Positions 17,411 to 25,107 of a stretch of 64,000 nucleotides of DNA are shown in pieces. The DNA is taken from the NCBI RefSeq assembly GCF_014207985.1, contig NZ_JACHMI010000001.1, positions 12,011,001 to 12,075,000 of the forward strand. The letters run 5' to 3'. The first letter of the stretch is position 1. Each line of letters starts with the position of its first letter. The position numbers and the translations under genes were made by a program. The notes under the pieces are model-generated. The model was not told the DNA's origin and ran no database searches. It worked only from the letters and a program-made list of their open reading frames with translations. This DNA is from Nonomuraea rubra. Its GTDB lineage: Bacteria; Actinomycetota; Actinomycetes; Streptosporangiales; Streptosporangiaceae.

Positions 17411-18046
17411 ATGAGTAGCGGGCGCAGGCGGCGCGAACGCGTGCTGGAGCAGCTCACCGAGCTGCGGGAGCTGCCTCTCGGCGGCGCTCCGGGGGTCGCG
17501 TTCAAGGAGCGGCTGCGCGCCGAGCTGATGTCCGGCGCCCCGGAGCCCGAGCCGGAGCCGGCCGCGTCACCGGGTCGCCGGCGCCGGCCGCGGCGCAGGC
17601 CGCTGCTGTCGCAGCTCGCCGCAGTAGGGCTGTCGGGGGCGCTCATGGTGTCCTCGTTCGCGACCTACCAGGCCGTGCCGGGCGACTCGCTGTACCCGCT
17701 CAAGCGCGCCGCCGAGACCACGCTGGTGCACCTCAGCTCCGACGACGCCGAACGCGGCGAGCGCGAGCTGGACTCGGCCAAGACCCGTGCCAGGGAGGTC
17801 GCCAGCCTGCTCGGCTCCTCCGCCGACGGCCCGCTGGTCAAGAAGACGCTCAAGGACATGGAGGAGTCCACGCGGGCGGGCATCAGCAGGCTCGAACGGG
17901 CCGAGCCCCGCTCACCGAAGATCAAGAAATTCGCGCGGGAGCAGGAGGAGGCCGTCAAGCCCATGCTCCAGGAGCTCGACGAGGACCAGCTCGCCCAGGC
18001 CGAGGGCTACCTCGACTACATCGAGGGTCTGGTCGCCCCTGAGTAG
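17411..18046 (+). CDS. DUF5667-domain membrane protein, putative BldN anti-sigma partner
   Basis: 211 residues, 59 nt after bldN. N-terminal ~65 residues are cytoplasmic and charged (RRRRERVLEQLTELRELPLG, VAFKERLRAELM), then one membrane segment (~75-95, LSQLAAVGLSGALMVSSFA), then an extracytoplasmic, helical, acidic/basic domain containing AVPGDSLYPLKRAAETTLV, the hallmark of DUF5667. A single-span protein encoded straight after an ECF sigma factor is typical of anti-sigma factors (RsbN is the BldN anti-sigma in Streptomyces); the assignment here rests on context. The ATG at 17411 follows GGGAGCC. Confidence 0.75.
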   Translation: MSSGRRRRERVLEQLTELRELPLGGAPGVAFKERLRAELMSGAPEPEPEPAASPGRRRRPRRRPLLSQLAAVGLSGALMVSSFATYQAVPGDSLYPLKRAAETTLVHLSSDDAERGERELDSAKTRAREVASLLGSSADGPLVKKTLKDMEESTRAGISRLERAEPRSPKIKKFAREQEEAVKPMLQELDEDQLAQAEGYLDYIEGLVAPE

Positions 18047-18064
18047 GTAAGTAAGCTGAAGCCC

Positions 18065-18934
18065 ATGTGGCGGCTTATGCGACGACAACAGCAACCGCAG
18101 CCCGAGGTCGCCGGCGAGGTCGCGGCACAGGCGGCGGTCACCGTCGCGCCCGCCGAGCCGGACCTGGAGTCCGCGGCCTTCTTCGACGTGGACAACACGA
18201 TGATGCGCGGCGCGTCGATCTACCACTTCGCCAGGGGGCTGGCCACCCGCGGCCTGTTCACCACGTCCGACCTGTTCAAGTTCGCGGTGGGGCAGGCGGT
18301 GTTCCGGCTGCGCGGCAACGAGAACCCCGAGCACATCGCGGTGGCCAGGGAGACGGCGCTGGCGTTCGTCGCCGGGGCCAAGGTCGACGACGTCGTACGC
18401 CTCGGCGAGGAGATCTACGACGAGGTCATGGCCGACCGCATCTGGGGCGGCACCCGCGCGCTCGCCCAGCACCACCTCGACGCCGGCCAGCGGGTCTGGC
18501 TGGTCACCGCCACCCCCATCGAGCTGGCCAGGGTGATCGCGCAGCGGCTCGGCCTGACCGGCGCGCTCGGCACGGTCGCCGAGACCAGCAACGGCGTCTA
18601 CACCGGGCGGCTGGTCGGCGACCTGCTCCACGGGCCCGCCAAGGCCGAGGCGGTGCGCGCGCTGGCCCGCAGGGAGGGCCTCGACCTGACCCGCTGCGCC
18701 GCCTACAGCGACTCGGCCAACGACCTGCCGATGTTGTCGCTGGTCGGCAAGGCGGTGGCGATCAACCCCGACAGCGAGCTGCGCGAGCACGCCAGGAAGC
18801 ACGACTGGGAGATCAAGGACTTCCGCACCGGGCGCAAGGCGACGCTGACGGCCCTGCCGATCGCGGCCGGCGTGGGCGCCGTGGCCGGGGGCGTGGCGGC
18901 GGGAATCGCCCTGCGCCGCCACTACCGCCGCTGA
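18065..18934 (+). CDS. HAD-IB family hydrolase (SerB1-like phosphatase)
   Basis: 289 residues. HAD motif I is [11 protein letters not shown] (~38-48), motif II/III are seen in [11 protein letters not shown] and [11 protein letters not shown], where aspartates bind Mg2+. The family removes phosphate from phosphoserine or related small substrates; some members act as lysophosphatidate or glycerophosphate phosphatases. A C-terminal hydrophobic stretch ([21 protein letters not shown]) may anchor it to the membrane, fitting a lipid role. Mycobacterial serB1 (Rv0505c) stands in the corresponding chromosomal neighbourhood. Confidence 0.88.
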   Translation: MWRLMRRQQQPQPEVAGEVAAQAAVTVAPAEPDLESAAFFDVDNTMMRGASIYHFARGLATRGLFTTSDLFKFAVGQAVFRLRGNENPEHIAVARETALAFVAGAKVDDVVRLGEEIYDEVMADRIWGGTRALAQHHLDAGQRVWLVTATPIELARVIAQRLGLTGALGTVAETSNGVYTGRLVGDLLHGPAKAEAVRALARREGLDLTRCAAYSDSANDLPMLSLVGKAVAINPDSELREHARKHDWEIKDFRTGRKATLTALPIAAGVGAVAGGVAAGIALRRHYRR

Positions 18935-18980
18935 CGGCCCCTGACCGCCGCCGACCGCCACTACCGCCGCTGACCCGCCC

Positions 18981-19997
18981 TTACTCCAGCGAGCCGAACA
19001 GCTCGCCGGCCTCCGGCTGCTTCCACTGGATGCGGTTGGGGTCACCCTGGTAAGGCTCCCAGGGCACCGACACGACGGTCACCTTGACCTCCTGGAGCTG
19101 CCGGCCCAGCTCGAACATCGCCTCCAGGCTCAGGTCCGTCCGCACGCCCCGGCGTACCTCGCCGAGGAGGTCCTTGAGCTTGCCCGGGTCGGCGACCACC
19201 TGCCGCTGCACCTTCCTCAGCATCGCCAGCACCAGCGTCTGCTGCCGCTTGATCCGCGAGATGTCGGAGCCGTCGCCGTAGCGGCGCAGGCGTGCGTAGC
19301 CCAGGGCCTGCTCGCCGTTGAGCACGCTCTCGCCCGCGGGCAGCTTCAGCTTCGCGGCCGGGTCGTCCACAGGCTGTGGAAGCTTGACCGTCACGCCGCC
19401 GATGGCGTCCACCATGTTCTTGAACCCGGTGAAGTCCACGTCGACCGTGTGGTGCAGCCGCAGCCCGGTCAGGCTCTCCAGCGTCGTCCTGAGGCAGGCC
19501 GCGCCGCCCCTGGCGTAGGCCGAGTTGATCAGGTCGACCCTGGCGGGCTCCTGGCCGCAGCGCGGGATCCGTACCATCGAGTCGCGCGAGATGCTGACCG
19601 CGGTGGCCCTGCCCCGGTCCGCGGGGACGTGCACGATCATGATGGTGTCGGACCGCTGGCCCACGTCCCGCCTGGCCGACTCGGGGCCGTACTTCTCGTT
19701 GCCCGCGCCCTCGCGCGTGTCCGAGCCGATCACCAGCACGTTCCTGGTGCCGCTCATGTCCACCGTGTCCGTCCCGGGCAGCGGTCCCACCGCGTTGTGC
19801 CGGAAGGCGACGAACGTCAGGGGCGCCGCGACGGCGGCGGCGGCCGTGGCGACGGCGACGAGCCCGGCCGTCCACCATCCCGACCACCTGCGCCGGGGCC
19901 GGGCGCGCAGGAACCGCTCGCGCTGGCGGGCGAGCGTGGGAGGTGGCTGGTGTTCCAGCTCGGCCCCGAGGTCCCGGAGCAGCTTCAGGTCGTCCAT
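18981..19997 (-). CDS. LCP (LytR-CpsA-Psr) family cell-wall glycopolymer transferase
   Basis: 338 residues. Residues 1-~40 (MDDLKLLRDLGAELEHQPPP) are cytoplasmic and look like the N-terminus of proteins encoded next to ECF sigma factors; one membrane segment follows (~43-65); the LCP domain starts at NVLVIGSDTREGAG and includes AVSISRDSMVRIP, LINSAYARGG, VDAIGGV and YARLRRYGDGSDISRIKRQQ. LCP enzymes move undecaprenyl-linked polymers onto peptidoglycan. It starts 2 nt after the sigma gene with GGAGGAG as ribosome site, so the two are co-translated. Confidence 0.9.
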   Translation of the reverse strand: MDDLKLLRDLGAELEHQPPPTLARQRERFLRARPRRRWSGWWTAGLVAVATAAAAVAAPLTFVAFRHNAVGPLPGTDTVDMSGTRNVLVIGSDTREGAGNEKYGPESARRDVGQRSDTIMIVHVPADRGRATAVSISRDSMVRIPRCGQEPARVDLINSAYARGGAACLRTTLESLTGLRLHHTVDVDFTGFKNMVDAIGGVTVKLPQPVDDPAAKLKLPAGESVLNGEQALGYARLRRYGDGSDISRIKRQQTLVLAMLRKVQRQVVADPGKLKDLLGEVRRGVRTDLSLEAMFELGRQLQEVKVTVVSVPWEPYQGDPNRIQWKQPEAGELFGSLE

Positions 19998-19999
19998 CG

Positions 20000-20578
20000 T
20001 CACTCCTCCTCCATCGGGTTGGCGTCGCCGAGCGCGGCACGTACCTTCCGCCTGCCCCTGTTGAGGCGGGAGCGCACGGTTCCCACGGGGATGCCGAGCG
20101 CCCGCGCGGCCTCCTCGTACGTCAGATCGCCCCAGGCGATCAGCAGCAGCACGTCGCGGTCCTTGGCGGGCAGCGCGGCCAGGGCGCCGGCCAGCTCGGC
20201 CCGCACGGCCTGGGCGGTCACCCCGGCCGCCACCCGGTCGGCCGGGGACTCCACCTCGGGGTCCACAGGGGCACGCAGCAGGGCCCGGTAGCGGGCCGCC
20301 TCGCTGCGGTGATGGCGGGAGACGAGCTTGGTGAGAATGCCGAAGAGCCACGGCCTGGCGTCCGGGTACGCCAGGTCGTAGCTCTTCCTGCGGGAGAACG
20401 CGACCAGGAACGTCTCACCGACGAGGTCCTCGGCGGGCTCGGGGCCGAGGCGCCTGGAGACGTACCGGTAGAGCATGGCGGAGTAGCGGTCGAAGAGCTC
20501 GGCGAAGGCCTCGGGGTCCGTCCACGAGGCCCGTACGAGGTCCGCGTCCGCACCCCTGACGGCGGGTTGCGTGATCAT
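20000..20578 (-). CDS. ECF-family RNA polymerase sigma factor
   Basis: 192 residues. Region 2: DPEAFAELFDRYSAMLYRYV, GPEPAEDLVGETFLVAF, ARPWLFGILTKLVSRHHR. Region 4: LPAKDRDVLLLIAWGDLTYE, EAARALGIPVGTVRSRLNRGRRKV. ATG 20578 preceded by GGCGGAG. No classical anti-sigma gene follows; instead an LCP protein with an anti-sigma-like N-terminus is 2 nt downstream. This suggests cell-envelope-responsive control, which is inference. Confidence 0.92.
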   Translation of the reverse strand: MITQPAVRGADADLVRASWTDPEAFAELFDRYSAMLYRYVSRRLGPEPAEDLVGETFLVAFSRRKSYDLAYPDARPWLFGILTKLVSRHHRSEAARYRALLRAPVDPEVESPADRVAAGVTAQAVRAELAGALAALPAKDRDVLLLIAWGDLTYEEAARALGIPVGTVRSRLNRGRRKVRAALGDANPMEEE

Positions 20579-20636
20579 CTCCGCCCTTCTGTGGGGGATC
20601 GGTCACGGATGTCTTGCCACAACCCGCCGATCGGGT

Positions 20637-21434
20637 TCAGATCTCCTTCAGCTGGCCCCCGTCGATCACGAACTCCGCGCCCGTGGTGCTGCCCGATCGG
20701 GGCGAGGCGAGCAGGGCGACCGCGTCGGCGATCTCCTGCGGGTGCACCAGCCTGCCGGTGGCCAGCCCCATCATCGTAGGAGCCACCTCGCTGATCACGC
20801 TGTCCCTGTCGGCGCCGACCATGCCCCCGAAGACCTCGGCCGCGCCGCCCTCCTTCGTCCACCAGTCCGTCAGCACCGCCCCGGGCGTGACCGTGTTGAC
20901 CCTGATGCCCTGCGGGGCGTACTCGGCGGACAGGGACTTGCTCAGCGCCCGCACGGCCGACTTGGCGGCGCTGTAGTCCACGTTCACGGCACCCGCCTGC
21001 CTGCCCATCGTGGAGGAGACGTTGACGATCGACCCGCCACCCCGCTCCAGCAGGTACGGCACAGCGACGCGAATCATGCGCACGGCCGAGAACAGGTTGA
21101 ACTCGAACATCGCCGCCCAGTCCGCGTCGTCAGGCGCCATGAACCCGGCCCGCGGCAGCGTCGCCCCGGGCGGCGGCCCGCCGGCGTTGTTGACCAGGAT
21201 GTCCACCCCGCCGAACTCCTCCACCGCCCGCGCGACGACCCGCGCCGGCGCGGCGGGGTCCATGAGGTCCACCGCGACGTGCGTCACCTTGGCGTCGGCC
21301 AGGGCCTCGGCGGGCGTGCGGGAGGCGGCGACCACGTGGGCGCCCTCCTCGGCCAGGGTGCGGGCGACGGCCAGGCCGATGCCCTTGGACGCGCCGGTGA
21401 CGACGGCGACGCGGCCGGAAAGCTGCAGATCCAT
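20637..21434 (-). CDS. SDR family oxidoreductase
   Basis: 265 residues. Classical short-chain dehydrogenase: TGASKGIGLAVARTLA nucleotide-binding motif (~15-30), VNNAGG, and catalytic Ser...YSAAK around residue 155-160. A C-terminal PGAVLTDWW and DGGQLKEI tail are usual for FabG-like SDRs. The ATG at 21434 has GAAGGG 6 nt upstream. Substrate unknown. It is 58 nt beyond the sigma start but separately read from the same strand. Confidence 0.92.
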   Translation of the reverse strand: MDLQLSGRVAVVTGASKGIGLAVARTLAEEGAHVVAASRTPAEALADAKVTHVAVDLMDPAAPARVVARAVEEFGGVDILVNNAGGPPPGATLPRAGFMAPDDADWAAMFEFNLFSAVRMIRVAVPYLLERGGGSIVNVSSTMGRQAGAVNVDYSAAKSAVRALSKSLSAEYAPQGIRVNTVTPGAVLTDWWTKEGGAAEVFGGMVGADRDSVISEVAPTMMGLATGRLVHPQEIADAVALLASPRSGSTTGAEFVIDGGQLKEI

Positions 21435-21507
21435 GGGGTTTCCCTTCGGTGTTCCGTGAAATCCGTGCCAAGAACACCGGCGGGACCGGGGCGGTTGCAC
21501 CCGAGGG

Positions 21508-22440
21508 TCACAGAAATGGCGGGAAGGCGTGCCCCCTGCGCAGCCGCAGCTCGTTGAGCAGCTGCTGGATGACCTCGCGTACGTGGTCGGTGAGGTTGAA
21601 GACGAGCATGGGGTCGTCGGCGGCGGACGGCTCGTACTCGTCGGTGCGGATAGGCTCGCCGAACTCGATCATCCACTTGGACGGCAGCGGCACCAGCCCG
21701 AGCGGCCCCAGCAGCGGGAAGAACGGGGTGATCGGCAGGTAGGGCAGCCCCAGCATCCTGGCCAGGGTCTTCAGATCGCCGATCTTGGGATAGATCTCCT
21801 CGGCCCCCACGATCGCGGTGGGCACGATGGGCACCCCGGCGCGGATGGCCGAGGCCACGAAGCCGCCGCGGCCGAAGCGCTGCAGCTTGTAGCGCTCGGC
21901 GAACGGCTTGCCGACGCCCTTGAAGCCCTCGGGGAACACCCCGACCAGCTCGCCCTTGCGCAGCAACCGGTCGGCGTCCTCGCGGCAGGCCAGCGTGTGG
22001 CCGGTCTTGCGGGCCAGGTGGCTGAGCACCGGGAGCTGGTAGACCAGGTCGGCGCCGAGCAGCCGCAGCGGCCTGCCGGCCTCGTCGTGCAGCGCCACCT
22101 GCAGCATCAGCGCGTCCAGCGGCAGCGTGCCGGAGTGGTTGGCGACGACCAGCGCGCCGCTGTCGTCGGGGATGTTCTTCAGCTCCAGCGTCTCCACCCT
22201 GAACCAGTGGGTGTAGAGCGGCCTGATGAGCTCGAGCACCACCTTGTCGGTCAGCTCGGCGTCGTAGCCGAACTCGTCGACCTCGTAGTCGCCGGTGACC
22301 CGCCTGCGCAGGAAGGCCAGCAGCTTGGCCAGCCGTTCGGCCAGCTCGTCGGCGGAGGGCCGTTCGAAGGACTGCTGTTCGAAGGACGGGGCCTCGCTGA
22401 TGGGGATCACGCGCGCCTCGTCCCCGTGGGGGACGCTCAC
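21508..22440 (-). CDS. 1-acyl-glycerol-3-phosphate acyltransferase family protein (PlsC-like)
   Basis: 310 residues from GTG 22440 with GGAGG 7 nt upstream. Acyltransferase motifs: ANHSGTLPLDAL (H-x4-D catalytic pair), GVFPEGFKG, GVPIVPTAIVG. It would acylate lysophosphatidate or a related lipid at the membrane. It corresponds to Rv0502 in M. tuberculosis, which also follows an epimerase gene. The start region is duplicated: the same ribosome site and first codons occur ~35 nt upstream as the start of a 12-codon leader frame, each junction being a GTGA overlap. A GTG at 22485 gives a longer alternative. Confidence 0.88.
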   Translation of the reverse strand: MSVPHGDEARVIPISEAPSFEQQSFERPSADELAERLAKLLAFLRRRVTGDYEVDEFGYDAELTDKVVLELIRPLYTHWFRVETLELKNIPDDSGALVVANHSGTLPLDALMLQVALHDEAGRPLRLLGADLVYQLPVLSHLARKTGHTLACREDADRLLRKGELVGVFPEGFKGVGKPFAERYKLQRFGRGGFVASAIRAGVPIVPTAIVGAEEIYPKIGDLKTLARMLGLPYLPITPFFPLLGPLGLVPLPSKWMIEFGEPIRTDEYEPSAADDPMLVFNLTDHVREVIQQLLNELRLRRGHAFPPFL

Positions 22441-22475
22441 CCGCACACCTCCGGGTCGTGCTCGGGGACGCTCAC
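22437..22475 (-). CDS. 12-codon leader frame between epimerase and acyltransferase genes
   Basis: GTG at 22475 to TGA at 22437 encodes 12 residues beginning like the acyltransferase itself (VSVPEHDPEVCG versus VSVPHGDE). It has its own GGAGG, overlaps the epimerase stop by GTGA, and overlaps the acyltransferase start by GTGA. It is best explained as a local ~35-nt tandem duplication of the acyltransferase start; whether it is translated as a coupling peptide is unknown. Confidence 0.4.
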   Translation of the reverse strand: MSVPEHDPEVCG

Positions 22476-23467
22476 GCGCGCACACCTCCGAGCGGCCGCA
22501 GGCCGCGAGAGCGCAGGAAGTCGTCGAAGGCCGCGCCGGTGGTGAACTTGGGCTTCCAGCCCAGCTCGGCCTCCAGCCGGGCGATGTCGACCGCGCGGCC
22601 GTGGCACATCAGGCGGACCTGCTCGGGCGAGTACTCGACCAGCCCGACTCTGCGCACGGCGCCGCCCAGCGCCTTGAACGCGGGCGAGAACAGCGGCAGC
22701 TTCGGCCGCCCCGCCCGCCTGGCGCACTGGGACAGGAGCAGCACGCCCGCCCCGGCCACGTTGAACGTGCCGGGGTGATCCTCGGTCGCCATCCGGCGCA
22801 GCACCTCGACCGCGTCGTCCTCGTGGACGAACTGCAGCCGCGGGTCGAAGCCGAACACGGTCGGCAGCACCGGCTGGGTGAAGTAACGAGTCAGCGGCGA
22901 GTCAACGCCGGGACCCATGAAGTTGGCGAAGCGCAGCAGCGAGACGACCACGTCGGGGCGGCGCCGGGCGAAACCCCGCACGTAACCCTCGACCTCGGCC
23001 GCGTCTTTGGCGTATCCGTGGATGGGGCCGTCGTGCGGCTCCAGATCCTCGGTGAACACCGCCGGATCCCGGGGCGACGAGCCGTAGACGGCGGTGGTGG
23101 AGCGCACCACCACACGTCGCACGGTCGCCGACCGCTGGCAGGCACCGAGCAACTGCATGGTGCCGATGACGTTGTGCTCCTTCATGGCCGCCCTGCCGCC
23201 GCTTCGCGACGGAGCGCTGACCAGGCTCATGTGCACAACGGTGTCGATGTCCGCGGCCGCGATCACCTGAGCGATGTCGGGGCTGCGCAGATCGACCCGG
23301 ACGAACTCCGTCCGGCCGAGAGAGATGCCGCCGTCTCGCGTCAGCGAGGGGGGCGGCACGGTGTCCACTCCTATGACACGGCTGATGTCCGGGGCCGCCG
23401 CCAGAGCACTCGCCACCCGGGCGCCGATGTGGCGCGAGACCCCGGTGACAAGCACGGTGTGGGTCAT
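22472..23467 (-). CDS. NAD-dependent epimerase/dehydratase (extended SDR, GalE2-like)
   Basis: 331 residues. N-terminal Rossmann motif VLVTGVSRHIGARVASALA, catalytic STTAVYGSS...GYAKDAAEVEGYV (Ser, Tyr-x3-Lys as YAKDA) in the usual extended-SDR positions, and sugar-nucleotide-like substrate region (RFANFMGPGVDSPLTRYF, QFVHEDDAVEVL). Homologous in position to galE2 (Rv0501). Real substrate unknown. ATG 23467; the bS22 gene precedes it by 22 nt and the acyltransferase follows, suggesting one transcript. Confidence 0.9.
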   Translation of the reverse strand: MTHTVLVTGVSRHIGARVASALAAAPDISRVIGVDTVPPPSLTRDGGISLGRTEFVRVDLRSPDIAQVIAAADIDTVVHMSLVSAPSRSGGRAAMKEHNVIGTMQLLGACQRSATVRRVVVRSTTAVYGSSPRDPAVFTEDLEPHDGPIHGYAKDAAEVEGYVRGFARRRPDVVVSLLRFANFMGPGVDSPLTRYFTQPVLPTVFGFDPRLQFVHEDDAVEVLRRMATEDHPGTFNVAGAGVLLLSQCARRAGRPKLPLFSPAFKALGGAVRRVGLVEYSPEQVRLMCHGRAVDIARLEAELGWKPKFTTGAAFDDFLRSRGLRPLGGVRA

Positions 23468-23489
23468 CAGCGCCTCGCAGCTGCGTCGA

Positions 23490-23588
23490 TTACTTCTTGT
23501 TGCGCCGCTGGATGCGCGTCTTCTTGAGCAGCTTGCGGTGCTTCTTCTTAGCCATCCGCTTGCGGCGCTTCTTGATCACAGAGCCCAC
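23490..23588 (-). CDS. 30S ribosomal protein bS22 (formerly AURKAIP1/COX24-domain protein)
   Basis: 32 residues starting [20 protein letters not shown] from a GTG at 23588 and ending RRNKK. The N-terminal sequence is almost identical to mycobacterial bS22 (Rv0500B type), a tiny, extremely basic protein found by cryo-EM near the decoding centre of the 30S subunit. It is too short for ordinary gene calling. CTGGGGG precedes the start. It lies between an HTH gene and a GalE2-like epimerase, the same order as in mycobacteria. Confidence 0.93.
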   Translation of the reverse strand: MGSVIKKRRKRMAKKKHRKLLKKTRIQRRNKK

Positions 23589-23654
23589 GGGACCCCCAGG
23601 TACTGATAGCACGTCTGAACCGGAGTGCGAGCGCACACCGGCTCACAGACTACC

Positions 23655-23675
23655 GGCGATCCACGGTAGATCGCC
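23655..23675. repeat. Inverted repeat upstream of bS22
   Basis: Arms GGCGATC (23655-23661) and GATCGCC (23669-23675) are perfectly complementary with a 7-nt spacer, about 67 nt upstream of the bS22 start. It could be an operator or a 5' leader hairpin of the bS22 transcript. Confidence 0.4.
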
Positions 23676-23685
23676 CCTCGGGGGG

Positions 23686-23722
23686 TGAGAGCCCGGCCGC
23701 ACCAGCGGCGGCCGGGCCTCTC
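23686..23722 (-). terminator. GC-rich hairpin between HTH gene and bS22
   Basis: Arms GCCCGGCCGC (23691-23700) and GCGGCCGGGC (23708-23717) pair perfectly with a 7-nt loop, and flanking GAGA/TCTC extends the stem past one bulged base. No U-run follows, as is common in actinomycete terminators. Confidence 0.5.
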
Positions 23723-23737
23723 CCGCGAGAGCATTCA

Positions 23738-23757
23738 CGACACGCCTCGGCGTGTCG
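23738..23757 (-). terminator. Hairpin just after the HTH gene
   Basis: CGACACGC and GCGTGTCG close a four-base CTCG loop. It begins 5 nt past the HTH gene stop, the position expected for a terminator. Together with the second hairpin at 23686-23722 it would separate HTH transcription from the bS22-epimerase-acyltransferase transcript. Confidence 0.6.
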
Positions 23758-23762
23758 CTACG

Positions 23763-23966
23763 TCAACCTGCCTCGATGTAGGCCTCCCGCAGATAGTCGT
23801 GTACCGCCTGCTCAGGCACCCTGAACGATCGGCCGACTCTGATGGCCGGCAGCTCGCCCGAGTGAACGAGCCGGTACACCGTCATCTTGGACACCCTCAT
23901 GACCGTCGCCACTTCTGCGACGGTCAGGAACTTCACCTCGCTGAGAGGTCTTTCGCCTGCACCCAT
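23763..23966 (-). CDS. Helix-turn-helix DNA-binding protein (excisionase/MerR-like fold)
   Basis: 67 residues from ATG 23966 (AGAGG 7 nt upstream); an ATG at 24014 would add 16 basic residues and also resembles the length of the mycobacterial counterpart. The core LTVAEVATVMRVSKMTVYRL and HSGELPAIRVGRSFRV form the winged-helix HTH_17/excisionase fold. The protein is very like Rv0500A, encoded beside proC and bS22 in mycobacteria. Despite the family name it is chromosomal and no phage genes are nearby; its targets are unknown. Confidence 0.9.
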   Translation of the reverse strand: MGAGERPLSEVKFLTVAEVATVMRVSKMTVYRLVHSGELPAIRVGRSFRVPEQAVHDYLREAYIEAG

Positions 23967-24014
23967 CGGACGCCTCTTCCGCACGTGTTTCCGGGTTATC
24001 CCCACTGGTGCCAT

Positions 24015-24278
24015 TGCTCACGCACGTGTACTGCCGTCAGCGTAAGTCGGGACTCCGGGTGCGCAAACCCCCTAGTTTCTCAACTGCCGGAGCCACCTGT
24101 CAGCCGAACCAGCAAAATCGCTGGCCAGCAGCCTGCCCGAGCACCACTTTTGGACGTTGGAACTGTCCAAGTTGCCACACATAAGAGTCGCCGGAGCCCC
24201 ATCAAAAGTTGGCAAAGGGACAGCGAGCCTCTTGGAATGCAGGCGCGAAAAGACGGTATGCGGATGACCGAATTAGAC
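24015..24278. other. Non-coding upstream region of the HTH gene, with an inverted repeat
   Basis: No convincing coding frame. It contains arms TTGGAC (24150-24155) and GTCCAA (24165-24170) with a 9-nt spacer, and a CCAGC/GCTGG hairpin nearby (24107-24127 region). The base composition is lower in GC than surrounding genes. It presumably carries the HTH gene promoter and the 3' end of the upstream phosphatase-like transcript. Confidence 0.4.
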
Positions 24279-25061
24279 TCAAAGGGCTCGTGAGACTCCT
24301 GTGACCAACCTCTCGGTCAACGGAGCGTAGTAGCGGGGTAGCACGTTGTCATCGAGCGGAACGACCACGTCAAGCTTTCCTTCCGCCTCACCGACGAAGA
24401 GCCCGGGGTCGTTGCAGTCGGCGAACGCCACCGTCGGCACACCGGCCTCTCCGGCCGCTCCCGCCCAGCCGTGGTCGGCGATCACGAGGTCGGGGAGGTC
24501 GCCGTTCAGCTCCTCCAGCATGTGCCGCATCGGGGCCGCGTCGTGGGTGTGCACCAGCGCGCCGCGGTCGTCGAGCATGGCGATGTCCTGGAGATAACGG
24601 ATCCTTCTGGGACGACCGAAACCCGACCCGGCGTACGTCCACCCCTCGCCGGGGGACAGCAGCCGCGCGCCCCTGGCGGCGCAGAAGGCGGCCAGCGGCA
24701 GGTGGACGGCCAGCAGGCCGGTGGGGTGCCCGGTGGCGAACAGGATGCGCGGCTCCGGCCGCGACAGCACGGCGGCGATGCGCTCGGCCATGGCGTCGAT
24801 CGCGTCGATCGTCAGGTCGGGGTCGATGGTGTCCTGGCCCCAGCGGTGGCCGGGGTCGGAGACCACGCCCGCGGACTTGGCCATCAGGGCGAGGATGTCG
24901 CGGTAGGACCACGGCTGGTCGAACGTCAGGCCCAGCGCGTAGTACGGGTCGCCGTTGGCCAGCGAGCTGTAGTGGTCCAGGTTGTTCTCGCGGGGGGTCG
25001 CGACATCGCCGGCTATGCGGCTGTATACCAGGTGATCTCGGAGTTCGTCGCGGCTCAGCAC
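24279..25061 (-). CDS. Phosphatase-like protein encoded with AcuC
   Basis: 260 residues from GTG 25061 (GAGGAAG 6 nt upstream). Notable segments are DVATPRENNLDHYSSLANGD, MAERIAAVL, ILFATGHPTGLLAVHLPLA and VIADHGWAGAAGEAGVPTVAFADCNDPGLFV. In actinomycetes this family is annotated simply as phosphatase and usually lies next to acuC, as it does here (47 nt downstream, same strand). I see no classical HAD or PP2C motif, so the activity is not proven. The pairing suggests a joint role in acetyl-group or carbon metabolism, which is inference. Confidence 0.75.
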   Translation of the reverse strand: MLSRDELRDHLVYSRIAGDVATPRENNLDHYSSLANGDPYYALGLTFDQPWSYRDILALMAKSAGVVSDPGHRWGQDTIDPDLTIDAIDAMAERIAAVLSRPEPRILFATGHPTGLLAVHLPLAAFCAARGARLLSPGEGWTYAGSGFGRPRRIRYLQDIAMLDDRGALVHTHDAAPMRHMLEELNGDLPDLVIADHGWAGAAGEAGVPTVAFADCNDPGLFVGEAEGKLDVVVPLDDNVLPRYYAPLTERLVTGVSRAL

Positions 25062-25107
25062 TGGGTTCTTCCTCGTCAGGGCTACGGAGCGAGGCCGTGA
25101 GCCTCGG

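Noticed and set aside
23763..23966. HTH gene as phage excisionase
   Set aside because: The fold is excisionase-like, but the gene is the counterpart of Rv0500A beside bS22 and there is no integrase or att site nearby.
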